Origin: Phycisphaerae bacterium
Lineage (GTDB): Bacteria; Planctomycetota; Phycisphaerae; UBA1845; Fen-1342
NCBI GenBank assembly: GCA_022072445.1
Contig: JAJVHV010000013.1
Location: forward strand, 53,528-117,527
DNA length: 64,000 nucleotides
Direction: 5' to 3'
A program made the translations under genes and the position numbers. A model generated the notes under the pieces. The model ran no database searches and had not been told where the DNA came from. It worked only from the letters and a program-made list of their open reading frames with translations. Shown piece after piece: positions 55,943 to 64,000 of the stretch (position 1 is the stretch's first letter; the number at the start of each line of letters is the position of its first letter).

Positions 55943-57613
55943 TCAGATGGTGTTGGAGGTCAAGGCGTGCCGCACGTCTTCGACCAGCCGCTCGACCTTG
56001 AAGGGCTTGAAGAGGACGGCGGCCAGCCCTTCCTTGCTGGCGCGGATGATCGAGTGGCTGGGGTCGTAGCCGAAGCCGGTGATAAGGATGACAGGCGTGT
56101 GGACGTCGCCGGCCTTGACGGCCGAGAAGATCTCGTAGCCGTCGGCCTGGGGCATCTTGATGTCGCTGAGCACCAGGTCGAAGTGCTGCGCGCGGATCAT
56201 GGCGATCGCCGCGCTGCCGTCGCTGGCCGTCTGGGTGATGGCGCCATACTTCGTCAGCACGTCGGAGATCGTCTCGCGGATGATGTCCTCGTCCTCGGCG
56301 ATCAGGATGCGTTTTCCGCCGATGACGGGGTCGCGTGTCGCGGTCTCGGGGGAGAGTCCGGTGACGCCGGTGCGTTGTGTGACGCTCTGGAGGGTGCGTT
56401 TGAGCTTGTCGACGTTGTCGATGATGACGTGGACACGGTGTCGCAGGTCGTCGTGGCCGATGTAGTCTTCGATGATGGTGGAGGCGTCGGCGACGATGTC
56501 GTTGAGCGGGCCGGCCAGCTCGCTGGCCACGTCGCTGGCGATCTGGTCGGTGGCGGTGCAGCGCTCGACGGCCAGGAGCTTGAGGATGTTGAGGGCGATC
56601 GCGACGTAGCGGCCGAAGATCTCGGCGAACTGCCGGTCGTCTTCGGAAAACGCGGCGACGCGGTCGCTCTCGACGTTGAGGATGCCGACGATCTGGTCGT
56701 GCAGCCGCAGCGGGACGGTCAGCGACGAACCGGCGTTGTCGAGACCGGGCAGGTAGCGGGCGTCCTTGGTGACGTCGGGGCAGATGTAGGACCGGCCGCT
56801 GGCGGCGACGTAGCCGCTGATTCCGTTTCCCTCGGGGTAGGCGTAGATCGGCAGACACTTGGCCTCTTCGGACATTCCGCCGGCCAGCACGGTATCCAGT
56901 CGCTTGGAGCGGATGTCGAGCACGCGCACGGTGAAGTGGTCGAAGTGCATCAGGTCGCGCGTGTAGCGGATGATCTTGTCCTCGAGCAGCGCCAGGCGCT
57001 CGTGCACGTCCATTTCGCCGGTCGATTCCAGATCGAGCCGCACCAGCTCCGCGCCCGCCGCGTCGATCGCGTTGATTTTCTCCTGGAGCTTCCGCGACGC
57101 GGTTGTGTCGACGAGGATGGCGACGACCTGCACGACTTCCAGGGCGGAGTTCAGCATCGGCGAGGCGGTCAGGTCGAAGAAGAGGTCGCTGCCGACGCGG
57201 AGCCCCATGCGGATGGAGCGCGGCGAGCCGGCCGGAGCCGAGTCGGCGGCGAAGCGCGCGAAGAGCCGGACGCAGGCGTCGCGGATTTCGTCGATGCTGC
57301 GTTCGGGGTAGGAGCGCAGGCGCGCATTGGCCCAGACGAGCCGGCCGTCGCGGGAGACGATGCAAACGGGCTGGCCGATCGATTCGAGCGTATTTTCGGT
57401 CTGTTGCCGGGCCGTCAGGCCTGCGAGGGGCAGGAGGTCGGCGGCGCTGGCGATGACCAGGTCGACGCCGCCGGTGTTAAGCGCGTCGGCCGCCGACCGC
57501 GCGTCGCGCGTCACGCGCACGTCTCCGAGGGCGAGCAGGATGGGCGCCAGGGCCGTTTCGTCGCTCTCGGATGCGATCAGCAGGATCTGGCGCGTGCGTG
57601 GGGTCGTGCTCAT
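55943..57613 (-). CDS. PAS-GAF-receiver signalling protein
   Basis: A 556-residue cytoplasmic protein. Residues 1-60 look like a degenerate receiver (LLIASESDETALAPILLALG). A PAS-like domain (QPVCIVSRDGRLVWANARLRS) spans about 75-175, a GAF domain about 195-345 (GNGISGYVAASGRSYICPDV, VPLRLHDQIVGILNVESDRV). A helical stretch around 370-415 follows, and a full receiver at 430-550 has EDED acidic pocket, phosphoacceptor Asp in LVLSDIKMPQADGYE, Thr in LITGFG and Lys in LFKPFK. No histidine-kinase ATPase domain is present, so it must receive phosphate from another kinase. It may sense redox or small ligands through GAF. Output is unknown. Confidence 0.85.
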   Translation of the reverse strand: MSTTPRTRQILLIASESDETALAPILLALGDVRVTRDARSAADALNTGGVDLVIASAADLLPLAGLTARQQTENTLESIGQPVCIVSRDGRLVWANARLRSYPERSIDEIRDACVRLFARFAADSAPAGSPRSIRMGLRVGSDLFFDLTASPMLNSALEVVQVVAILVDTTASRKLQEKINAIDAAGAELVRLDLESTGEMDVHERLALLEDKIIRYTRDLMHFDHFTVRVLDIRSKRLDTVLAGGMSEEAKCLPIYAYPEGNGISGYVAASGRSYICPDVTKDARYLPGLDNAGSSLTVPLRLHDQIVGILNVESDRVAAFSEDDRQFAEIFGRYVAIALNILKLLAVERCTATDQIASDVASELAGPLNDIVADASTIIEDYIGHDDLRHRVHVIIDNVDKLKRTLQSVTQRTGVTGLSPETATRDPVIGGKRILIAEDEDIIRETISDVLTKYGAITQTASDGSAAIAMIRAQHFDLVLSDIKMPQADGYEIFSAVKAGDVHTPVILITGFGYDPSHSIIRASKEGLAAVLFKPFKVERLVEDVRHALTSNTI

Positions 57614-57673
57614 GGAGACGGGTGGGCGAGCGACAAGGGGCAGCCGAGCGCGGAAGCGGACATTCTCATGCTG

Positions 57674-57703
57674 ATTATAATTCCTTTGTGCATCGACTGC
57701 TAA
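57674..57703 (-). promoter_or_regulatory. Candidate promoter for the PAS-GAF-receiver gene
   Basis: On the minus strand TATAAT (57679-57674) is perfect; TTAGCA (57703-57698) lies 18 bases upstream. The start would be near 57667, about 54 bases before ATG 57613. Confidence 0.45.
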
Positions 57704-57807
57704 CGGATTTCATCGGCCGATTGTTATCGACCAGTCGATGGGACGGCACGCCGGTAGTGCATCCGCACCATCCGCGGCCCGCAACCAATCACGATGCAGA
57801 GTATCCG

Positions 57808-58839
57808 ATGAACGCGCCAAAAACCCGCACGCCGAGAGTCCGCTTGCGTCCGCTTCGTCTGGCACTGCCGCTTTGCCTGGCGGGTCTGCTGGCATCCGCC
57901 GCCGCGGCACAGACGACCTCTGCACCCCGTACGCCGTTGCAGCGCGAGCCCGGGGCGCGCTGGCTGGCGGTCGGCGTGCTGATGGGAGACGCGCGTGAGG
58001 CGTGGCGGGCCGACTCGCTGCGCCGCCTGCGCGGTTACGCCCGAAACTACCCGACGCTGCGGATCGAGGTGCTCGACGCCGGCGGCGACGTGCGGCGGCA
58101 GTGCGACCAGCTCACGTCGATGCTGGAGCGCCACTTTGACGCCGTGCTCATCAGCCCGCTGGACGTGGACGCCCTGGGCGATCTGCTGGAGCGGGCCGCG
58201 TCGGCCGCCATCCCGATCGTGCTGATGGATCGGACGATCGACCGGCCGCCGGCAGGCGTTCGTTGCGTCGTGGCGCCGGACGACATTCTGGTGGGCCGCG
58301 CCGCGGCGCGGGCGGCGCTGGACCTGCCGCGCACTGGCGGCGATGGCCGGACAACGATCCTGGAGCTGACCGGCGACGACGACGACCGCACGCGGAAGCT
58401 GTCCGCCGGCTTGCGCGAGGGACTTCAGGGCGCCGCGGGGGTGCAGCTTGCCGCAGCGGTGAACGCACACGGCAAGCAGGACGCGGCGCACGCCGCGACG
58501 CTCGAGGCGCTCACGTCCGGGCCGGTCAACCTGATCGTGGCGCACAGCGATCTGATGGCCCGCGGCGCGCAGCTCGCGCTCAAGTCGGCTGGAAAGGACG
58601 CCGCGGTGCCGGTCGTGGGCATCGGCGGACTGCCGGACGAGGGGGAGCGCTGGGTGCGCAGCGGCGAGCTGCGCGCCTGCGTGGTCTATCCGACCTGCGG
58701 CCAGCCGGCGCTCGACGCCGCCCTCGCGGCCCTGAGCAACCGGCCGCTCGAAAGGCGGATTTCCCCGCTCGTGCGCATTATTACCAAAGCCGACGTCGAG
58801 CGCGGCGGAAAACCGCTGCGGATGCGCGGCGGCGGGTAG
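57808..58839 (+). CDS. Sugar-binding periplasmic protein-like (type I PBP), orphan
   Basis: A 343-residue protein starting at ATG 57808 with a signal peptide (LRLALPLCLAGLLASAAAA). It shows the RbsB/LacI-like fold: DAVLISPLDVDALGDLLERA, IPIVLMDRTIDRPP, TILELTGDDDDRTRKLSAGL, LIVAHSDLMARGAQLAL. No permease or ATPase is adjacent, and the next genes encode a sigma factor and anti-sigma factor, so it may serve as a sensor rather than a transport component. Ligand unknown. Confidence 0.8.
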   Translation: MNAPKTRTPRVRLRPLRLALPLCLAGLLASAAAAQTTSAPRTPLQREPGARWLAVGVLMGDAREAWRADSLRRLRGYARNYPTLRIEVLDAGGDVRRQCDQLTSMLERHFDAVLISPLDVDALGDLLERAASAAIPIVLMDRTIDRPPAGVRCVVAPDDILVGRAAARAALDLPRTGGDGRTTILELTGDDDDRTRKLSAGLREGLQGAAGVQLAAAVNAHGKQDAAHAATLEALTSGPVNLIVAHSDLMARGAQLALKSAGKDAAVPVVGIGGLPDEGERWVRSGELRACVVYPTCGQPALDAALAALSNRPLERRISPLVRIITKADVERGGKPLRMRGGG

Positions 58840-58913
58840 CGGCGGCGTTGGCGATGAAGAATTCTGCTCGCCGCGTGTCAGTTCGCGCGGGCAGCGGCGA
58901 ACGATGGTGTGAC

Positions 58914-59513
58914 ATGGCCTTGCAGAACGATCCCTATCGGACGCGCACAAGCGTCCTTGTCGACGTCCTCTCGGGCGACGGCGACGCCTTCGCACGCATC
59001 TACACGCCGCTGGCCTATGGCATGGCGCGGCGGATGAGCCTGTCGCACCCGGATGCCGAGGACATCGCCCAGCAGGTTCTGCTCGAGATCGTCCGCCAGA
59101 TTCGGGACTTTCACTATGACCGTTCGCGCGGCAGCTTTCGCGGCTTCATCAAGGCGATCGTCCGCCGGCGGGTGTGCGACCTGAAGCGGCGGCGGCGGGA
59201 GGTGCTGGCGGCGGACGCGGCACCGGCCGAAGGCGTACTCGACGACGGGTTCGACCGCATCTTCGACCGCGAGTGGTACAAGACGCACCTGTCGGTGGCG
59301 CTGGAGGTCGTGCGCGGCGAAGTGCATGCCCGCACGTTTGAGGCGTTCTATCGCAGCGTGCTGCTGGAGCAGCCGGTCGAGCAGGTGGCCGGCGAGCTGG
59401 GTTTGAGCCCCAACCAGGTGTCGCAATACAAGCGGCGCGTCTTCGAGCGGCTCAAGCAGCACGTCGAGGCGCTGGAAAACCCGGCCGACGGCGCGGGCGG
59501 AAACGCGCGGTGA
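58914..59513 (+). CDS. ECF-type sigma factor with adjacent zinc-finger regulator
   Basis: A 199-residue sigma-70-family protein. Region 2: AFARIYTPLAYGMARRMSLS, then DAEDIAQQVLLEIVRQIRDF and RGSFRGFIKAIVRRRVCDL. Region 4: EQPVEQVAGELGLSPNQVSQ YKRRVFERL. ATG 58914 is preferred; ATG 58854 would add 20 residues. The gene lies eight bases before a small zinc-finger protein, which is the usual arrangement of an ECF factor and its anti-sigma factor. Confidence 0.87.
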   Translation: MALQNDPYRTRTSVLVDVLSGDGDAFARIYTPLAYGMARRMSLSHPDAEDIAQQVLLEIVRQIRDFHYDRSRGSFRGFIKAIVRRRVCDLKRRRREVLAADAAPAEGVLDDGFDRIFDREWYKTHLSVALEVVRGEVHARTFEAFYRSVLLEQPVEQVAGELGLSPNQVSQYKRRVFERLKQHVEALENPADGAGGNAR

Positions 59514-59521
59514 GGTGATTT

Positions 59522-59824
59522 GTGGCGTCCGGCAGGCAGGCTCAATTCGACGATCGCGGTTGCCCCGACGATCCCACACTGGAGGCGTTGATCGCCGGCG
59601 CGCTCGATCCGGCGACGGCACAGCTCGTGTCGCATCACGTTCAGACGTGCACGATCTGCCGCGCGCTGGGAAAGGCGATTCGCACCGAATCGAAGATGGG
59701 CAAGCTGCTGCGCGAATCGGCGGCGGAGACCGACGTGACGCAGCGCGACGGGCTCATCGCGCGCGTGCGGGCCGCGCTGGCGGCGGAGAAGCTCTCCGGG
59801 CCGCCAGGAAACGAGGGCGGCTGA
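59522..59824 (+). CDS. Small zinc-finger anti-sigma-like protein
   Basis: A 100-residue protein starting at GTG 59522, with GAGGTGATTT just upstream. The N-terminal half, CPDDPTLEALIAGALDPATA then VSHHVQTCTICRAL, fits the HxxxCxxC zinc anti-sigma (ZAS/zf-HC2) fold with an extra leading Cys. There is no membrane helix, so if it is an anti-sigma factor it is soluble. The following residues are charged and helical. It is co-transcribed with the sigma factor at 58914, which it likely holds inactive; this is inferred from position and motif. Confidence 0.75.
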   Translation: MASGRQAQFDDRGCPDDPTLEALIAGALDPATAQLVSHHVQTCTICRALGKAIRTESKMGKLLRESAAETDVTQRDGLIARVRAALAAEKLSGPPGNEGG

Positions 59825-59923
59825 AATGGGGGCCGAACGGCACGTCCGCCGCCGGCGGGCCCTTGTATCGACACCCCCCGGCGCGCGACAATGCGCCTGC
59901 GTTGCGCTGCGGAGGATTCAGCC

Positions 59924-61501
59924 ATGTCGCGCCTTGTCTCCCACCTCGTCCCCCTGGCCGCACTGCTGCCCGCATCGACGGTGATCGCCCAGACGATCTT
60001 TCCGGCGACGCCCGACTGGGTCTCCAGCGACACGCCCATCAGCACCGGCGCCGCACTGGCCGACATCGACCGCGACGGCTGGCCCGACCTTGTCATCTCC
60101 AACGGCAACGACATCCGCCGCGAACGCGTCGTCGTCTACTACAACAACGGCGACGGCACGTTCCCCACCGCGCCCGACTGGCAATCGTCCGATATCGCCT
60201 ATCACGGCCACCTCGACGTCGGAGACGTCAACGGCGACGGCTGGCTCGACGTCGCCGTCTCCGTCCTGCTCACCAGCGGCAACAAGTCGGCCAAGGTTTA
60301 TCTGAACAACAACGGCACGCTGGCGTCCAGCCCGAGCTGGAGCTCCACCGAGGCGTCACGCGCCTTCGGCGTCGCCCTGGGAGACGTGAATAACGACGGC
60401 CGGCTCGACCTGGCCGTCGCCACCGGCTGGCCCTACGACGCCGGCTTCGAAACCAAGAACACCGTGCACCTGAACATCAATGGCACGCTCGAACAAACCG
60501 CGAGCTGGCAGTCCGACGACGTGAATCACTACCTCGGCGCCGTCTGGGCGGACGTCGACAACGACGGCTGGCTCGACCTGATCGGCATCGGCACCAACAC
60601 GCACACCTGGATCTACCGCAACCTCGGCGGCACGCTCGAAACCACTGCAAGCTGGCACACCACCGACAACGCCGGCCAGTTCGGCATCATGGCCGCCGTC
60701 GGCGACGTCACCGGCGACGGATATCCCGAGCTCTTCGTGACCGACAACACGCAGGTCTTCAACGGCAGCGGCCGCTTCCGGCAGTACAACGGCCTGCCCG
60801 CCGGTTTCTTCAACACCGCGCCCAACTGGACCTACAACGAAGGCTACGGATCGGCAGTCGCGCTGGCCGACGTGAACAGCGACGGCAAGCTCGACCTGTT
60901 CACCGGCGCCTGGTGGGACCGCACGCGCGTCTTTCTGAACACCGGCGCCGGATTCGGCGGCACGTCGTCGTGGACCTCCGGCGGGACCAGCGTGGTCGAG
61001 AAGATCGCGCTGGCCGACATCGACAAGAACGGCCTTCGCACGCTCGTGACGACCATTCCGGCCAACGGCCGCCGCCTCTTCTACCTCGGTCATCAGCCCG
61101 TGCAGGAGATCGTCAGCGTGCGGCGTGACGGCGTGTTGCTGAGCGCATCGCAATTCGCGTGCAGCCGCGACTATGGCTGGGTGAGCGTCGGCACGGCGCC
61201 GGCTTCGTCGCTGGAAGTGACGTACACGGTCTCGAGCAAGCTCGACATGGCGATCTCGAATTGGGACGACGAGCTGGGCAACTACGTCTATTACAACCGC
61301 CTGGTCGTCAAGGGCGACGCGAACTGCGATGGGCACGTCGACGGCTTCGACGTCGACGGCTTCGTGCTGCTGCTCACCGACCCGTCCGCCTACGACGCGC
61401 TGTTTCCCGATTGCGACGGGCAGACCTTCTGCGACATGAACGACGACGGCAGCGTCAACGGCTTCGACGTCGACGGATTCGTCGACGCGCTGACGGGGTG
61501 A
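59924..61501 (+). CDS. Secreted FG-GAP propeller protein with dockerin-like tail
   Basis: A 525-residue protein with GGAGG nine bases before ATG 59924 and a signal peptide (LVSHLVPLAALLPASTVIAQ). Residues 40-390 hold at least five FG-GAP/VCBS repeats, each with a calcium loop (ADIDRDGWPDLVISNG, GDVNGDGWLDVAVSVL, GDVNNDGRLDLAVATG, ADVDNDGWLDLIGIG, ADVNSDGKLDLFTG). The end carries two dockerin-like loops, GDANCDGHVDGFDVDGFV and DMNDDGSVNGFDVDGFV. Exported and calcium-binding; probably surface-attached. No catalytic site was seen. Confidence 0.85.
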   Translation: MSRLVSHLVPLAALLPASTVIAQTIFPATPDWVSSDTPISTGAALADIDRDGWPDLVISNGNDIRRERVVVYYNNGDGTFPTAPDWQSSDIAYHGHLDVGDVNGDGWLDVAVSVLLTSGNKSAKVYLNNNGTLASSPSWSSTEASRAFGVALGDVNNDGRLDLAVATGWPYDAGFETKNTVHLNINGTLEQTASWQSDDVNHYLGAVWADVDNDGWLDLIGIGTNTHTWIYRNLGGTLETTASWHTTDNAGQFGIMAAVGDVTGDGYPELFVTDNTQVFNGSGRFRQYNGLPAGFFNTAPNWTYNEGYGSAVALADVNSDGKLDLFTGAWWDRTRVFLNTGAGFGGTSSWTSGGTSVVEKIALADIDKNGLRTLVTTIPANGRRLFYLGHQPVQEIVSVRRDGVLLSASQFACSRDYGWVSVGTAPASSLEVTYTVSSKLDMAISNWDDELGNYVYYNRLVVKGDANCDGHVDGFDVDGFVLLLTDPSAYDALFPDCDGQTFCDMNDDGSVNGFDVDGFVDALTG

Positions 61502-61551
61502 GCGCGGCCAGCCCGTTGCCGGCGCGCGCAACCGCGCTCCGAGCCGAACCC

Positions 61552-61869
61552 GACCGTAAGGGAGGGTCTACTTGTGCCCCGCCGAGCGCCGACCTTAGGG
61601 CAGGGTGACTCGCGCCCAGCCGAGCCCCGACCGTAGGGCAGGGTGACTCGCGCCCAGCCGAGCCCCGACCGTAAGGCAGGGTGACTCGCGCCCAGCCGAG
61701 CCCCGACCGTAAGGCAGGGTGACTCGCGCCCAGCCGAGCCCCGACCGTAGGGCAGGGTGACTCGCGCCCAACCGAGCCCCGACCGTAGGGCAGGGTGACT
61801 CGCGCCCAGCCGAGCCCCGACCGTAGGGCAGGGTGACTCGCGCCCAACCGAGCCCCGACCGTAAGGGAG
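61552..61869. repeat. 38-bp tandem array with ACCGTAAGG core
   Basis: Seven full 38-base units (GACCGTAGGGCAGGGTGACT, then CGCGCCCAGCCGAGCCCC) start at 61591, 61629, 61667, 61705, 61743, 61781 and 61819. Diverged half-units flank them at 61552 and 61857. There are no unique spacers. The core motif is shared with the 33-bp subunits at 2418-2500. The 385-base gap 61502-61886 contains nothing else. Confidence 0.92.
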
Positions 61870-61886
61870 GGGTCGCGCCGACAACC

Positions 61887-62681
61887 TCAAATGACTTTCG
61901 CGACGCGGAAATCGCCAAGGCCTACAGCGAAAAAGGCGACATCGCCTGGGGCAACCAAATTCGCAGCTACGTCATCCACGGCTCGACCATCCACGTCAAG
62001 GACCACCGCACCAACCTGGCGATCGGCGACACGCAACACGTCCTGGACGTCGACGTCGACTGTGGCATACGGCAGCGCGGTAAGCACTTCGTCTGCGCAC
62101 TCGCCGGCGCGGTAGTCGACCGTCGCGTACGCCTTGACGGTTCCCGTCAGCGTGGCGTGCAGAATCCGGTTATCCAGCCGCAGCACGTCGCCGCTGAACG
62201 CGTCCAGCATGAAGCTCCAGGCCTCGTCCGCCGCCCGGCGGTCGGCGCGGCCCAAGTTGTCCACGTCCAGCTCGAACGCCAGCCGCGGCGGCGCCGGTTC
62301 TTCTTCCGTGCCTGCCCAGACCACCTGCCGCGGCGCGCAAAACGTCGTCATGTTCGGCCGCAACGCGCGGACGTACCCCTCCAGTTGGGCGCGGCTCAGC
62401 GGCGTGGCATTCGGGTCGAGCGTGAAGTCGCCCAGGTCGGTCAGGCTGCTGCGGGCCCACACCACCGGAAATCCCTCGACGTTGCGCGTCAAAACGCGCA
62501 GCTCGCGCCCGTGCACCGGCACGTCGCCGACGAACTGCCGGTAGTACACGAGCGTGAACTTGTACGAGTCGGTCGCGCCGTCGTACATGACCGACTGCGT
62601 GACGTCGCCGCTGACCGCGTTGCCGGCCCGCAGACTCTCAGCGTCAGCGCCCAACATCCGCGCCCAGTCGGCCCGAAGCAT
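61887..62681 (-). pseudogene. Truncated FTP-domain (M36-type propeptide) protein
   Basis: The minus frame from ATG 62681 has 264 codons. Residues 1-60 ([54 protein letters not shown]) form an FTP-like domain seen in propeptides of fungalysin (M36) and related metalloproteases. Residues 120-200 are a second fold ([38 protein letters not shown]). No signal peptide and no HExxH zinc motif are present. The last 55 codons are simply the reverse complement of the prfB fragment, so the gene is broken at about 62061 and probably also at its 5' end. Confidence 0.6.
61893..62061 (+). pseudogene. prfB: 3' fragment of prfB (peptide chain release factor 2)
   Basis: The plus frame reads [20 protein letters not shown], then [20 protein letters not shown], then [14 protein letters not shown]. 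This is the well-conserved C-terminal stretch of RF2 (D-I-x-W-G-x-Q-I-R-S-Y-V, then K-D-x-R-T, then VLD) that follows the GGQ domain. About 56 residues are present with no GGQ, no start and no natural stop. It begins right after the 38-bp array and ends where the antisense FTP-domain frame takes over. It is a displaced fragment or an assembly join, not a working gene. Confidence 0.75.
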
Positions 62682-62789
62682 CGGGTGGGGGGCTCCACCT
62701 AACCCACACCGAGACGACCGTACGTCCTGCCAAGAATGCCCGTGGGACGGTGAAAAACTCCCGCCGACCTACGGTCGCATGCCAGTGGC

Positions 62790-64000
62790 CTACCAGCGCC
62801 GAATACCCTGCGGAAGCGCCGGCTCATTGCTGGAGTCTTCCCGAGGGCACCACGGCTCGATGTCACCGTAGGACAAGTCATCTCCGGAACCATAGTCCCC
62901 ATCGAGCCCATCAGCGGGCTCGTATGACCCACCGCCGTCACGTGGCCGATCGCCGCCGCAGCGAGGGTCAGTGTTGAAGCCATGTCCAACCGCGAGGAAC
63001 AGAACCAGCGGTGGCAGCTTGCACCTATTGCGCACAGCGTTAAGCTGCGTAAACAGGTTTTCGAGTCCGATTCTGTTTGGCTTGCGAATCTGTCGCGCAG
63101 GTAGTCTCGAAAGCGGATGCTCCGCGGAAATCCTGCCGTCGTCGATGAACACGAAGATGCGATCGCGCGCGAAGCCCAACCCAACGATAAGCCTGTCAAC
63201 CGCGTCGATGACTTCCTCCACGTCGATCTGCCGTAGTGCGCCGCCCGCCCATATCACGGCGAATCGCTCGTCCCCCCCGTCCGCGAGGTCGATGGCTCCA
63301 GCTGCGGGGATGGTCTCATGGTACACCGGTTGCTCCGAGCCACCGGTTTCATTCACACGCGGAGGATCCGGCGTTGGATTCGGACCCCACGGGTCGTTGC
63401 GTGCGCTTGCGTCTGCGAGAGGAAGCGCGACGCTTCCTCCTGCCACAAGTGCCTTTAGGTACGCCTTGATCCAGTCGATACCGTTTCCATCCGCCGGTGG
63501 CTCGGGATACCGAGAGACCTGATAGTGCTGCGCGGCAGAACTCATCGCCTGCGTTCCACCGAGTGCATTGAGTTCGTCGAAAAAGCCGGCGCCGAAGCAC
63601 TGACCAAACGCCCAGACGAACTTGGCACCGCCTTTGACGGCGGCCCTTGCCGCGTCTGCCAACTGATTATCGCGAACACCCTCGGCGCCGGGGGCACCCG
63701 CTAACCCCGAATGTGCCGGCTGCTTTCCCGGAGTGTCGGGGTCGGTATCTGTTGTACTTTGATCGTTCGGACTACTCTGCTCCCATCGCTCAAAATACTC
63801 GTCGCGCACCGGTAGATCGGGTTCGAGCGCGACCAGCTCGGCGGTGTTGGCATGCATGTAGTAGAGCTTGCCGTCGGGGCCGGCGAGCACGCCGCTGCGC
63901 GTCGTGAAGCCGTGGTCGTTGGCAATCTGCGTGTCAAACGCGACCCACGGATCGTTGTAGTCGCCGCCGTCGACCGGCGGAGTGGCTTCGAGCTCGAATC
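62790..64000 (-). CDS. Peptidase C13/caspase-like protein, partial (5' end beyond the window)
   Basis: At least 403 codons run in from the window end to a stop at 62790. Near the visible start FVWAFGQCFGAGFFDELNAL resembles the catalytic-Cys region (xQxCxGGxF) of C13/legumain-like or caspase-fold enzymes. Further on, ERFAVIWAGGALRQIDVEEV, GFARDRIFVFIDDGRIS and LVLFLAVGHGFNTDP look like the first strands and the catalytic His (HG) of a second such domain. The second Cys region is missing before the stop, after PREDSSNEPALPQGIRRW, so the copy is truncated. A linker rich in Asp/Thr/Pro precedes it. Function unknown; the family assignment rests on motifs only. Confidence 0.5.
   Translation of the reverse strand, partial: FELEATPPVDGGDYNDPWVAFDTQIANDHGFTTRSGVLAGPDGKLYYMHANTAELVALEPDLPVRDEYFERWEQSSPNDQSTTDTDPDTPGKQPAHSGLAGAPGAEGVRDNQLADAARAAVKGGAKFVWAFGQCFGAGFFDELNALGGTQAMSSAAQHYQVSRYPEPPADGNGIDWIKAYLKALVAGGSVALPLADASARNDPWGPNPTPDPPRVNETGGSEQPVYHETIPAAGAIDLADGGDERFAVIWAGGALRQIDVEEVIDAVDRLIVGLGFARDRIFVFIDDGRISAEHPLSRLPARQIRKPNRIGLENLFTQLNAVRNRCKLPPLVLFLAVGHGFNTDPRCGGDRPRDGGGSYEPADGLDGDYGSGDDLSYGDIEPWCPREDSSNEPALPQGIRRW

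Noticed and set aside
61552..61869. CRISPR array or a repeat-protein gene (LPYGRGS repeats)
   Set aside because: No spacers; the peptide frame has no start context and follows the DNA repeat in more than one frame.
61893..62061. Functional release factor 2 gene with programmed frameshift
   Set aside because: No GGQ domain, no start and only about 56 residues; it is a fragment.

Overview
The window is GC-rich DNA that looks like a member of the Planctomycetota, most likely near Phycisphaerae. This is inferred from gene families, not from a marker phylogeny. The signs are ECF sigma factors of the type with a HTLQATALVNEAYLRL-like motif, one of them translationally coupled to a Ser/Thr kinase with TPR repeats; a type IV prepilin-like protein ending in the H-X9-DG type; secreted proteins with dockerin-like GFDIDxFV tails; and many short interspersed repeats. 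No rRNA, tRNA or CRISPR was seen.

Layout: (1) 1-16979 holds an edge-truncated cobalamin-binding protein, a TPR protein, a repeat-rich gap, several secreted beta-rich proteins (two with dockerin-like tails), a palindrome array, a prepilin-like protein, two sigma factors, and a sigma/kinase pair. (2) 17026-29703 is an L-arabinose utilisation locus. A six-gene minus-strand operon carries GH127 beta-L-arabinofuranosidase, GH51 alpha-L-arabinofuranosidase and a YtfQ/R/T/YjfF-type furanose ABC transporter. A divergent plus-strand operon carries a ROK regulator, an AraD-like epimerase and a FucI/AraA-like isomerase. No ribulokinase is present. (3) typA (29857-31677) is followed by a 33-bp VNTR. (4) 31968-39765 is a corrinoid methyl-transfer cluster: a MetH-activation-like protein, MtaB (methanol:corrinoid methyltransferase with its zinc ligands), MtaC (corrinoid protein with DxHxxG), two uroporphyrinogen-decarboxylase/MtaA-family proteins, a membrane protein and a Tat-exported sugar-isomerase-like protein. 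(5) 40088-45265 holds an FG-GAP/PQQ-like membrane protein, a YbgC-type thioesterase and uvrA. (6) 45266-46427 is a debris zone: a DNA methyltransferase remnant abutting a REP palindrome and a RAYT (Y1 transposase) remnant. (7) 46428-61501 holds an exported cysteine hydrolase, an orphan OppBC permease pair, a secreted subtilase, MoxR, RNase HI, a CT398-like zinc-ribbon coiled coil, a zinc alcohol dehydrogenase, a PAS-GAF-REC regulator, an orphan sugar-binding protein, an ECF sigma/anti-sigma pair and an FG-GAP/dockerin protein. (8) 61502-64000 holds a 38-bp tandem array, a displaced 3' fragment of prfB (release factor 2), a truncated FTP-domain protein antisense to it, and an edge-truncated C13-peptidase-like protein.

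The arabinose and methanol modules could act together on pectin: arabinan side chains would release arabinose and methyl esters would release methanol. This is inference from gene neighbourhood only.

The least expected structure is a set of short repeat elements built of 7-bp units in two inverted arms. Two are clear (34894-35092 and 39038-39180) and one is weaker (39761-39876). All sit inside or beside the corrinoid cluster, and one is inserted in frame in a methyltransferase-family gene.
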